Below are positions 25,659 to 31,789 of a stretch of 31,789 bases of DNA, in pieces. The translations under genes were made by a program, and so were the position numbers. The notes below the pieces were generated by a model. It was not told the DNA's origin. It saw only the letters and a program-made list of their open reading frames with translations, and did no database searches. The stretch lies in the IMG/VR virus record IMGVR_UViG_3300002138_000087, positions 1 to 31,789 of that record; one strand, 5' to 3'. The stretch comes from a virus. Numbering within the stretch: position 1 is the first letter of the stretch; every line of letters starts with the position of its first letter.

Positions 25659-26332
25659 TCATTGTCCGTTTTCCAGTGTAACGGGGTCAAGACACTGGAC
25701 TTTTTTTCCTATCCAAGTAGAATGTTTGGATTGACATATTCGTTTGACAGTTGATTTAGACACGTTGAATTTCAATTCAAATTCATTCTTAGTGCCACAA
25801 AATTCTTCTTGAGTTTTGATATTTGAGAAGTTATATTGTTGAGTCGAGGTTTTACCTTTATTCCAAGCGGTTTGACAATTTTTTAATCCCTTATTCCACG
25901 CAACTTGTGTGGCTTTAGTTAAACCAGTCAATCCTTTGTTCCAAGGAATATTTCCCACACGAAATCCTCTATTGGAATTATTTTGATATGATTGCCGTGT
26001 TGATTCTCTTAATTTTTGTCGTGTAACAGCACTGACTACACGATTGGCATATCCTCCGGTTGTGAGATTGTAACCACCTTCATTCCAATCTCTAAAAGAA
26101 CGTTGATTGGCTATATGTTTGATTTCCAACTCATCAAGTAACAAATCGTTATCCGTTGTTTCTAGTATAGAGAATGTAAAATTGTCAAGGCCATATTTTC
26201 GGAATGCATTGTATAAGGGAGCATTTCGTTTACATCGTTTATGAACTTGCCATCTCTTTTCAACTCGTTGATTGGTCTGACCAACATAACGGTCACCGGT
26301 AATATTATTGACTGTTTGATGTTTTCTGATAA
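25659..26332 (-). pseudogene. GIY-YIG endonuclease, N-terminus replaced by a promoter
   Basis: The open frame from 26332 contains VNNITGDRYVGQTNQRVEKR (the YIG strand), PLYNAFRKYGLDNFTFSILE, LLLDELEIKHIA and GYNLTTGGYANR. A series of NUMOD-like repeats with WNKG follows. The first strand (GIY) and a start codon are missing. That DNA instead holds the promoter (26308-26335) of the plus-strand gene at 26342. A shorter TTG-started product from 26144 would lack the catalytic core. Probably inactive. Confidence 0.75.
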
Positions 26333-26341
26333 TCTTGTTTT

Positions 26342-26569
26342 ATGAATCATATCTTGGAAGAAACTGCACGAGAGTATCTTAGAACGAATCTGGTTAAGAT
26401 GCCAGAGGGTTGGCAGTTTGTCTTTCGTATGATGTATGGTCGTAAAAATGGTAAACGGAGTGTGGAAGATACCGTGGCTATGGATATAAATGAAGTGCCA
26501 AGGGAGAAGTTGGATTGGGCCATGCAACAGGCGGAAAATAGTTTGAAAAAACTAGAGAAAGTAAGTTGA
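26342..26569 (+). CDS. Hypothetical helical protein (75 aa), leaderless
   Basis: The promoter is TTGACT (26308-26313), 16 nt, TAATCT (26330-26335), with 6 nt to ATG 26342. Helix (HILEETAREYLRTNLVKMPE), strand (WQFVFRMMYGRK) and helix (REKLDWAMQQAENSLKKLEK). The stop TGA is nested in the next TTGACA. Its promoter is antisense inside the GIY-YIG remnant. Confidence 0.8.
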   Translation: MNHILEETAREYLRTNLVKMPEGWQFVFRMMYGRKNGKRSVEDTVAMDINEVPREKLDWAMQQAENSLKKLEKVS

Positions 26570-26602
26570 CATTTTATCGTTTTGGTGTAGTCTTTTTTCA
26601 CA

Positions 26603-26866
26603 ATGAACAAAGAACCAAATACCGAAGTCAACGCACGTATTAAGCAATCGCTGTCGAACTACATCAGCGAAGTGAAGAAGTCCAAGAACGGAAGCTACTC
26701 CGGCTTTATTTGCGGTGGTTCAATCACATGGTCGGTTACCACCACGGACACCATCAACTTCGTCATCACGATTGACGGTCAACGGAAAAATGTAATCAGC
26801 ATCGAGAGCAGTGAAGGTGGTCTGACCTACGCGCTCAAGTCCGTCATTGCGATTGTAGAAGAATAG
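26603..26866 (+). CDS. Hypothetical protein (87 aa), leaderless
   Basis: The promoter is TTGACA (26566-26571), 16 nt, TAGTCT (26588-26593), with 9 nt to ATG 26603. An N-terminal helix (NARIKQSLSNYISEVKKSKN) and four strands (SITWSVTTTDTINFVITIDG, KNVISIESSEGG) with a final helix suggest a compact alpha/beta fold. No family recognised. Confidence 0.8.
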   Translation: MNKEPNTEVNARIKQSLSNYISEVKKSKNGSYSGFICGGSITWSVTTTDTINFVITIDGQRKNVISIESSEGGLTYALKSVIAIVEE

Positions 26867-26877
26867 GAACGACGAAA

Positions 26878-26960
26878 CGCGGGATTCTCCCGCGTCTGCT
26901 GGTTTCTCCAGCACTGACGAGTCGAGTGGCACCAAAGCCGCAGTTCGCAGAACCTCAACA
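26878..26960 (+). ncRNA. Hairpin series between genes
   Basis: CGCGGGA-TTC-TCCCGCG (26878-26894) and TGCTGG/CCAGCA (26897-26913) are perfect hairpins in tandem, followed by smaller pairings (GACGAGTC, GGCACCAAAGCC). No T run follows. Possibly a small RNA, or a termination/processing signal for the 87-aa gene. Confidence 0.4.
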
Positions 26961-26977
26961 CAGCACAAAACAAAATT

Positions 26978-27157
26978 ATGCCTAAATCATCCATCAACAT
27001 CACCGAAGTCGCTGCACTGATTTACTTTGACAAACACGTTACCAAAGAACGTGTTGAGAAGTGGGTTGCGAAGTTGAAAGAACAAGGTCATGCTACATCA
27101 GCCGTGGTTGGGGAATATGATACAAATATTGGTGCTCCCGTTTGGTATATTCCTTGA
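26978..27157 (+). CDS. Hypothetical protein (59 aa)
   Basis: ATG 26978, TGA 27155-27157 inside TTGACA 27154-27159. A helix-turn-helix-like N-terminus (INITEVAALIYFDKHVTKER, VEKWVAKLKEQ) resembles a small DNA-binding module and ends in strands (APVWYIP). No promoter nearby; probably expressed with the upstream gene through the hairpins. Confidence 0.68.
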   Translation: MPKSSINITEVAALIYFDKHVTKERVEKWVAKLKEQGHATSAVVGEYDTNIGAPVWYIP

Positions 27158-27248
27158 CAATTCAACGGTGTCAAGATAGTCAGCAATCTGGCCGACAATC
27201 CATCCGATAACCAAATCAGAAAATATAGCAAAGGTTTGCTGTTTCTGA

Positions 27249-27332
27249 TTGACTACGGTTGAAGTGGTTATCTCCGATGACGATTTGAAACGTCTGGATG
27301 AAGTCGGAATTAAGTATAAAATCAAGTATTGA
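27249..27332 (+). CDS. Small ORF with TTG start (27 aa), uncertain
   Basis: TTG 27249 opens a coding-like frame (TTVEVVISDDDLKRLDEVGI) that ends at the TGA inside the next TTGACA. It could be a real small protein or the tail of a decayed gene. Upstream, 27158-27264 holds another start-less frame with protein-like composition (GVKIVSNLADNPSDNQIRKY). Confidence 0.4.
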   Translation: MTTVEVVISDDDLKRLDEVGIKYKIKY

Positions 27333-27366
27333 CAATCGGCGCAACTTAATATAATGTATTTACACA

Positions 27367-27711
27367 ATGAACACTATCACTTGCACAACGATTCGTGAGT
27401 TGAACTTCGCCAAGGCCGCAACTCCGGTGGTTATCCCCATGGGCACCACCATTCAACTCTACTTCAAGACAGAGAAGCCTGCTCGTGCTTATTTCATGCA
27501 CAACGGCATTGAACGTCCGTTGTCTGTGTCTCATCTTCACCTCACCGTCAAGAGTTCATCCGTCAAGTTTCGCAAGGCTCCGAGTCTCCGAGCCATGGAA
27601 AAGGCCAATGACGCTGGTGTTATGACAACGGTGACAGGTGCGAAGGTTGAACCGGATGGTCACGACGAATACGGTGCGGCCAGTTGGTTGTTGGTAATGG
27701 GATTGATTTAA
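27367..27711 (+). CDS. Conserved phage protein (114 aa), leaderless
   Basis: The promoter is TTGACA (27329-27334), 15 nt, consensus TATAAT (27350-27355), with 11 nt to ATG 27367. An N-terminal strand-rich part (PVVIPMGTTIQLYFKT) is followed by the block KAPSLRAMEKANDAGVMTTV, VEPDGHDEYGAASWLL. I recognise that block from a widespread phage family of unknown function that ends SWLLxxGLI. Confidence 0.85.
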   Translation: MNTITCTTIRELNFAKAATPVVIPMGTTIQLYFKTEKPARAYFMHNGIERPLSVSHLHLTVKSSSVKFRKAPSLRAMEKANDAGVMTTVTGAKVEPDGHDEYGAASWLLVMGLI

Positions 27712-27751
27712 TAGTTGACAATTCAACGACTTAATATAACCCGTTTTCACA

Positions 27752-27988
27752 ATGAACGAATACTTCGCCGTTAGCACCGAACAAATCGAAACTCTCATGA
27801 ATGAGACGTTGTGTAACTACTCTAATGCCAAGAACTTGAATGAAATGGGTGTATTTGGTGGAACGGCTCTTGGAATTATAACGGTGATTGTCAATATCCC
27901 CGGTTATCCACAAGCAAAGATTGATGAGTATCGTTTGCGCATCGAAGGTCTTAGTGACTTACTTCGTAACACAAACTTCCACTCTTGA
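27752..27988 (+). CDS. Hypothetical protein (78 aa), leaderless
   Basis: A promoter of the array type, TTGACA (27715-27720), has TATAAC at 27735-27740 (14-nt spacer) and 11 nt to ATG 27752. Helical N-terminus (STEQIETLMNETLCNYSNAK), hydrophobic middle (GTALGIITVIVNIP) and C-terminal helix. The hydrophobic part may be buried or membrane-associated. The stop TGA lies in the next TTGACA. Confidence 0.78.
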   Translation: MNEYFAVSTEQIETLMNETLCNYSNAKNLNEMGVFGGTALGIITVIVNIPGYPQAKIDEYRLRIEGLSDLLRNTNFHS

Positions 27989-28019
27989 CAACCGGCCCAT
28001 CGGTGTTATTTTAACTTTA

Positions 28020-28397
28020 ATGGATACAGAACCAACAAAACCAGTAGAACAACCAACCGAAATCAGTTACGAATCACAGGTTCGTAGAGATGCTCTGATG
28101 CTCGTCGCATTGGGGGCGATTCTTCATCGAGTAGTCGAGTTCGACGGCCAACCCAAAGATGAGGAACTACATATATTAACTCAAATAAGTGGTTATCTGA
28201 ATGGTCAGTTAGAGGATGACGATGATGAAGATGAAGATGAAGATGAAGTGGAAAGTGATGTGGAAACACTCAATATGGAGATTCACCAATTGCAACTTCA
28301 AGTAGCTAGGTTGGAGACATCTTTGGCTCAAGAACGGTTGGCAACAGAAAGAGAAAGAGAAAGAACAAGAGAAGCTGAGAAACGGTGGTGGAAGTAA
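28020..28397 (+). CDS. Acidic coiled-coil protein (125 aa), leaderless
   Basis: The promoter is TTGACA (27985-27990), 16 nt, TATTTT (28007-28012), with 7 nt to ATG 28020. A helical region (VRRDALMLVALGAILHRVVE) and an acidic run (EDDDDEDEDEDEVESD) lead into a long heptad-type helix (LNMEIHQLQLQVARLETSL) that ends very basic. The layout suggests an oligomer with a charged hinge. Role unknown. Confidence 0.78.
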   Translation: MDTEPTKPVEQPTEISYESQVRRDALMLVALGAILHRVVEFDGQPKDEELHILTQISGYLNGQLEDDDDEDEDEDEVESDVETLNMEIHQLQLQVARLETSLAQERLATERERERTREAEKRWWK

Positions 28398-28399
28398 TT

Positions 28400-28573
28400 A
28401 TGAATATCAAATTTCAAGGCAAGAATCTCGAAAACGTGCCCAATCCGTTTATCTGGGCAGGCAAGACAGATGGAGCCATGCTTTGTATTACTGTCTGGCT
28501 TGAGCCAGGCAAGGTCCAACAAGCAGAAACCATGAGTGTGTATGAGTTCGGTCAATACATGGGTGGAAACTAA
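28400..28573 (+). CDS. Small hypothetical protein (57 aa)
   Basis: ATG 28400, two bases after the previous stop. Beta-rich (AMLCITVWLEPGKVQQAETM) with a helix (SVYEFGQYMGG). Probably co-translated with the coiled-coil gene. No family recognised. Confidence 0.72.
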   Translation: MNIKFQGKNLENVPNPFIWAGKTDGAMLCITVWLEPGKVQQAETMSVYEFGQYMGGN

Positions 28574-28626
28574 AAATAAATAAACGAGATCGTTGACATT
28601 TTATAAAACTGGTATAGTCTTTGGTC

Positions 28627-29157
28627 ATGAACTTGACCAAAGACCTTATCACTCGTTTGGAAAACAAAATAGTCGAAACCCTGTTACTGGCTCAAAAACG
28701 ATATAATCGTGTATTTGATATTCCCACGATAGAGTTTGGTGATATGGGAAACATCGCGGGAAAGGCGTTTCGTTACGGTAACAAAGTGGCTTTCTCTCCC
28801 ACACTTTATTCACAGAACATTGAAACTTTTCTTAACCGGACGGTTCCTCACGAAGTCGCACACCTCGTTTGTTTTCAGGTGTATCCTTTCGCAAAACAAG
28901 GTCATGGTCCTGAATGGCGGAGTGTGATGCGTAATCTGGAAGTTGCGGATATTGGCCGTTGTCATTCCTACGACACTACATCGGTTAAGAAACGGATTTT
29001 CAAGAAATTTGCGTTGGATTGTAGGTGTGGTGTTGGACACATCAAAGTCACGGCGAAAATCAAGAACAAAATTGAAAAAGGTGTAATTTATACCTGTCGG
29101 ACATGCAAATCGGTGATTGGTAATCCACCGAAAAAAACAAACTATCTCTACCAATAG
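28627..29157 (+). CDS. SprT-like zinc metalloprotease (176 aa)
   Basis: The catalytic motif is H75-E-V-A-H79, with a third ligand in QGHGPEW (His93), as in SprT/Spartan proteins. The C-terminal zinc ribbon has CRC (132-134) and CRTC (157-160). Family members degrade proteins crosslinked to DNA; here it may protect phage DNA or remodel host nucleoprotein. The promoter is TTGACA (28593-28598), 16 nt, TAGTCT (28615-28620), with 6 nt to ATG 28627, so it is leaderless. An upstream TTG at 28621 is unlikely. About full length for a phage member. Confidence 0.9.
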   Translation: MNLTKDLITRLENKIVETLLLAQKRYNRVFDIPTIEFGDMGNIAGKAFRYGNKVAFSPTLYSQNIETFLNRTVPHEVAHLVCFQVYPFAKQGHGPEWRSVMRNLEVADIGRCHSYDTTSVKKRIFKKFALDCRCGVGHIKVTAKIKNKIEKGVIYTCRTCKSVIGNPPKKTNYLYQ

Positions 29158-29195
29158 TGGTTGACATTTTATAAAATTAACATAATATCACTCAC

Positions 29196-29345
29196 ATGAC
29201 AAACAAAGAGAAATTTGACACGTTGAACGAGGCCATTTTCAAACTCCGTGAGGATTGGAGTTTACCCTTCTGGCAACTTCCACCAGATGAACGATTGAAT
29301 CGGAAAATTGAGTTGGTGGACAATGTTGGCTCTGTAAACTGTTGA
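29196..29345 (+). CDS. Small helical protein (49 aa), leaderless
   Basis: The promoter is TTGACA (29161-29166), 16 nt, TAATAT (29183-29188), with 7 nt to ATG 29196. One long helix (KEKFDTLNEAIFKLREDW), a Trp-Pro turn and a second helix. The stop TGA is inside the next TTGACT. Unknown role. Confidence 0.7.
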   Translation: MTNKEKFDTLNEAIFKLREDWSLPFWQLPPDERLNRKIELVDNVGSVNC

Positions 29346-29376
29346 CTTTCTAAAAAACTTCTATATTATCTCAAAT

Positions 29377-29799
29377 ATGAATCACAAACAATATATCACC
29401 GAGGGAACAATCATCGTTGTCAACACCAACAGTTACCGAAACTCGTTTAATGAAACTGGAAAACACGTTGGTTTCGATAGTGCTGGCTTTCTCGCACTTT
29501 TGGCCGCACCCAAGCTCGGCGGTTTTGATTGGCATCGAGTGGACAAGGATGGTTCAGTGCATATCAATCAATTTGCAGGTCATGACTTGCATACAATTGG
29601 CAAGTTCACCAAGACCGGTGACTGGAAAATTCTCACCGAGAAAGAACTTGATGCGATGGTTAAAGAAAACGTCAAGGTGAGATACACCATTTCCGTGGAG
29701 TGTGAAGACGGCGATATTCCGCTGCAAAATTTGGGTGATATTCTTTCTGGTATCAACTACAAAACTCTGACGGTTAAAAGTATTCAGAGGGTTTCTTAA
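29377..29799 (+). CDS. Hypothetical protein (140 aa), leaderless
   Basis: The promoter is TTGACT (29342-29347), 16 nt, TATTAT (29364-29369), with 7 nt to ATG 29377. Strand-rich N-terminus (ITEGTIIVVNTNSYRNSFNE), a body with GGFDWHRVDKDGSVHINQF, and a C-terminal ferredoxin-like strand (KVRYTISVECEDGD). Looks like a two-domain alpha/beta protein. No family recognised. Confidence 0.8.
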   Translation: MNHKQYITEGTIIVVNTNSYRNSFNETGKHVGFDSAGFLALLAAPKLGGFDWHRVDKDGSVHINQFAGHDLHTIGKFTKTGDWKILTEKELDAMVKENVKVRYTISVECEDGDIPLQNLGDILSGINYKTLTVKSIQRVS

Positions 29800-29836
29800 T
29801 TGTTGACAATTGTATAATAACTGGTAAATTAATTAT

Positions 29837-29872
29837 ATGAAACTAAGAAACGCTCGTGACGGTCCTAACTGA
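29837..29872 (+). CDS. Leaderless 11-aa peptide ending RDGPN
   Basis: The promoter is TTGACA (29803-29808), 16 nt, TAAATT (29825-29830), with 6 nt to ATG 29837. The peptide MKLRNARDGPN has the same last five residues as the 38-aa protein at 24631, with different third bases, and is followed by copy 2 of the structured RNA. Confidence 0.5.
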   Translation: MKLRNARDGPN

Positions 29873-29992
29873 ACGGAAACTCCCATCACCCTGTTAGTGA
29901 GGGAGTAACGCCGAACGTGAGCAGGGACTACTCGTTGAAATCCAAGACGAGTGGTAATGAAATGATAGGGAGAAAACCCTAGCAAATCTTGG
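29857..29992 (+). ncRNA. Repeated structured RNA, copy 2
   Basis: The same plan as 24733-24867 is seen. The pairs are GTCC/GGAC (29862-29865 / 29925-29928), ACTCCC/GGGAGT (29879-29884 / 29901-29906), ACTCGT/ACGAGT (29930-29935 / 29947-29952) and AGGG/CCCT (29967-29970 / 29977-29980), plus the pseudoknot pairing CCAAG (29942-29946) with CTTGG (29988-29992). Unpaired GGTAATGAAATGAT and AGCAAATCT are unchanged. It ends 2 nt before the next promoter. Confidence 0.7.
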
Positions 29993-30031
29993 TATTGACT
30001 TTTTATAAATGTTTGGTAATCTATTTTCAAT

Positions 30032-30235
30032 ATGAACGACGAAATTGAACTTACCACCGAATCCGAAGAATCTGACTTTGGTTTTGAAGATAGTCACTTG
30101 GAATCGGCTTACGAAGAACGAACGGAGATTGACGAAGAACCGTATGATGGTGGTGGATGGTCGGGTGATGGTTCGGGAATGGATGACTTGGCCGATTACA
30201 ACGCAAACGAGGCGGATGACTATTGTGACGAATAA
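30032..30235 (+). CDS. Highly acidic protein (67 aa), leaderless
   Basis: The promoter is TTGACT (29995-30000), 16 nt, TAATCT (30017-30022), with 9 nt to ATG 30032. Roughly a third of residues are Asp or Glu, with almost no Lys or Arg, and a Gly-rich turn (YDGGGWSGDGSG). Probably disordered; a DNA-mimic or RNA-polymerase-binding role is possible but untested. Confidence 0.75.
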   Translation: MNDEIELTTESEESDFGFEDSHLESAYEERTEIDEEPYDGGGWSGDGSGMDDLADYNANEADDYCDE

Positions 30236-30274
30236 TTGTTGACTTCCTATAAATCCTACGATAATATCTCACAT

Positions 30275-30622
30275 ATGAACGTAACTGTATCACAAGTTTC
30301 CAACGATTCCATTCGTTTTAGCAATGGGTAATCTCTTTATTCTGAACACCGACAAGATTGTTGTGAACATCACTGGTTGTCATTTGAACATCTGACCATT
30401 GCGGATTTCGTGGGGATGGAGTTTGACCTTGACGGCGACTTCTTTGAAAAGGTGGATGGTTACGGCATTCGATTGAAGCCCGTCAATGGTCATCCGGTTG
30501 CGGTTCCCGGTTATGGTTCTAACAACGGGTATTACAGTTCGGATTTGACTCTTACGTTGTGTGGTGGAGAGAAGCCATCAAGGGAGTTTGATATATCCGA
30601 GTGTCAGGAAATTTCAGGTTAA
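30275..30622 (+). pseudogene. Conserved phage protein interrupted by an in-frame TAA (116 codons)
   Basis: The promoter is TTGACT (30239-30244), 17 nt, TAATAT (30262-30267), with 7 nt to ATG 30275. The frame reads MNVTVSQVSNDSIRFSNG, then TAA at 30329-30331 (codon 19). It continues in phase through SLYSEHRQDCCEHHW and GVGM-like core blocks (DFVGMEFDLDG, GYGSNNGYYSSDLTL) to TAA 30620-30622. The whole reading frame matches a family that I recall with NG...LYSxHxQDCCE near its start. The stop is therefore a nonsense change or a readthrough site. Confidence 0.7.
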
Positions 30623-30664
30623 AAGGTTGTTGACTTTTTATAAACCCTTGGTATCGTGACTCAT

Positions 30665-30991
30665 ATGTGTATCATCTCCGAAGGCGTAACCAATGAAGAA
30701 GTCTTGACTCAACTGCAGAGTGAGTTGAAGAAGGCCGAGGGTGTTATCTTCGCAACCTCAGAAACCCTCGCATACAAACGTAACCTGTTGCAAGGCATTC
30801 GTATTGTCGAGACGGTGATTGACTACAACCGCATGGAAAAGGAACTGGCTGACTTGAGAAAGGCCGCCGCAGGTCTGTTGAGTGATTGGGAAGATCAGTT
30901 CGGTGAAGGTCAATGTGACTGTCGCCCGGAGCCAGAGAATGATGGTCACGTATGCAACTCGTGCCGAGTTCACGCATTGGTGAATAATTAA
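30665..30991 (+). CDS. Coiled-coil protein with C-terminal Cys motif (108 aa), leaderless
   Basis: The promoter is TTGACT (30630-30635), 16 nt, TATCGT (30652-30657), with 7 nt to ATG 30665. Long helices (LTQLQSELKKAEGVIFATSE, NRMEKELADLRKAAAGLLSD) suggest a helical hairpin or dimer. The C-terminus has CDC...CNSC, a possible zinc site. Function unknown. Confidence 0.78.
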   Translation: MCIISEGVTNEEVLTQLQSELKKAEGVIFATSETLAYKRNLLQGIRIVETVIDYNRMEKELADLRKAAAGLLSDWEDQFGEGQCDCRPEPENDGHVCNSCRVHALVNN

Positions 30992-31055
30992 ATGAATATT
31001 AATAATGTTCAAGTAATCGTTGACATTTTATAATAACCAAGTAGAGTTCATTCAC

Positions 31056-31241
31056 ATGACTAAACAATACGACACTGAATTCTACCGCGCAGATGTTACC
31101 GTTCGTGATGAAGATGGTGTGATGCATGTGAATCACCCCGCACCGGTTGAAGCTCGTAGTCGTCAGGAAGCGTGGGAAATCTTCTACTACGGTCAGTTCT
31201 ACGGTAACGTGACGGTTTTGAATGTCGAAGTTCACGGTTAA
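31056..31241 (+). CDS. Small hypothetical protein (61 aa), leaderless
   Basis: The promoter is TTGACA (31020-31025), 16 nt, TAGAGT (31042-31047), with 8 nt to ATG 31056. The sequence (FYRADVTVRDEDGVMHVNHP, EAWEIFYYGQFYGNVTVLNV) suggests a small beta-alpha-beta fold. A longer frame starting inside the -35 is an artefact. Unknown role. Confidence 0.75.
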   Translation: MTKQYDTEFYRADVTVRDEDGVMHVNHPAPVEARSRQEAWEIFYYGQFYGNVTVLNVEVHG

Positions 31242-31258
31242 TACTTTCAATTAGATTT

Positions 31259-31624
31259 ATGAATAAAAAACTAAAAGTCGGAGATGAAGTCGTATTTACT
31301 AGGGTTCCCAAGAAGAACGAATACTTTGATGGGTTTGATAACTCTATCAACGCGGATATGTCAACCTTGGCAAGAAAACATAAGAAGAACAAGACTGTTT
31401 TTGTTATTCAAGCTATCAATTCTTCGGGTATCTCTATTCGTGGAGAGGAATGGTATTGGCCCGCGCAAGTGTTTGCATTGACAAATGAATCGTCGATTGA
31501 CTTGGGAGTTGAATTCACCACGTTGAAAGCCACTCACCAAAAGCGAGGGAAACTTATTGCACAAATCGAGTCGGGTAAAGAAAATTTGGAAAGTCTCTTG
31601 GCTGAGTTGAAAAGTCTCAAGTAA
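31259..31624 (+). CDS. Hypothetical protein (121 aa)
   Basis: ATG 31259, 17 nt after the previous stop, so co-transcribed. The N-terminal half is beta-rich and KOW-like (KVGDEVVFTRVPKKNEYFDG, VFVIQAINSSGISIRGEEWY). The C-terminal half is a long charged helix (HQKRGKLIAQIESGKENLES). No Shine-Dalgarno. Function unknown. Confidence 0.78.
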   Translation: MNKKLKVGDEVVFTRVPKKNEYFDGFDNSINADMSTLARKHKKNKTVFVIQAINSSGISIRGEEWYWPAQVFALTNESSIDLGVEFTTLKATHQKRGKLIAQIESGKENLESLLAELKSLK

Positions 31625-31661
31625 TGGTTGACTTTCTATAAATTTAACGTAGAGTTTTCCC

Positions 31662-31789
31662 ATGAAAGCAAACTTTAATGATGTGGTAATGTTTCGGTTG
31701 GATGGGAGTGTGGAAGGAATTGGTATAGTGACGGAAGTCCATTCACACTCCTATCACGTTCTCTTGACTGAACCATGTAAGGAGTTTGA
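31662..31789 (+). CDS. 5' part of a hypothetical gene (cut by the window end)
   Basis: The promoter is TTGACT (31628-31633), 16 nt, TAGAGT (31650-31655), with 6 nt to ATG 31662. The visible 42 codons (NDVVMFRLDGSVEGIGIVTE, YHVLLTEPCKEF) look like an SH3-like beta barrel start. The frame is still open at the last base. Confidence 0.65.
   Translation, partial: MKANFNDVVMFRLDGSVEGIGIVTEVHSHSYHVLLTEPCKEF

Noticed and set aside
11517-30331. Reassignment of TAA as a sense codon throughout the phage
   Set aside because: Many genes here end in TAA at natural family ends; only two internal TAA were found in conserved frames.

Overview
This window looks like the accessory end of a large tailed-phage genome. 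It holds a tRNA cluster, dozens of tiny tightly packed genes with their own promoters, and many selfish nuclease genes (HNH, GIY-YIG, Vsr-like, TnpB). It also encodes a T4 Rnl1-type RNA ligase, a SprT-like protease, a gp88-family protein and a protein with a ribosomal bL12-like segment. No virion, replication or integration gene is visible, and the host cannot be named from the sequence. Start codons almost never have a Shine-Dalgarno sequence.

Layout. 1-280: 3' end of a gene with a 15-bp repeat. 280-4090: plus-strand RNA region with about ten tRNA genes, several structurally odd, two HNH genes (one broken), an attenuator-like leader RNA and other structured RNA. 4117-10084: minus-strand block of small genes, with a tRNA-Leu whose anticodon arm carries a 38-nt hairpin insertion. 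10109-31789: plus-strand block of about 50 small genes, interrupted by selfish nucleases (12793-13341, 14834-15514, 16627-17418, 18036-19238, 25659-26332) and by structured intergenic RNAs.

How it works. More than 40 genes are preceded by a strong promoter, TTGAC(T/A), usually followed directly by TTTTATAAA, then TAnnnT 14-17 nt from the -35. Only 6-11 nt separate the -10 from the ATG, so the mRNAs should be leaderless or nearly so. In at least twelve places the TGA stop of one gene lies inside the TTGAC of the next promoter. The block therefore reads as a string of monocistronic leaderless early genes. Many proteins belong to small phage families without known function; I recognised some by memory of related sequences and could not run a search.

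Most unusual points: (1) the leaderless promoter array; (2) a two-copy structured RNA (24733-24867 and 29857-29992) with compensatory base changes and a pseudoknot; (3) tRNA-Leu(CAA) with an excisable-looking hairpin in a genome that also encodes an RNA ligase; (4) long-variable-arm tRNAs with Cys and Thr anticodons; (5) two otherwise conserved genes interrupted near their start by an in-frame TAA.
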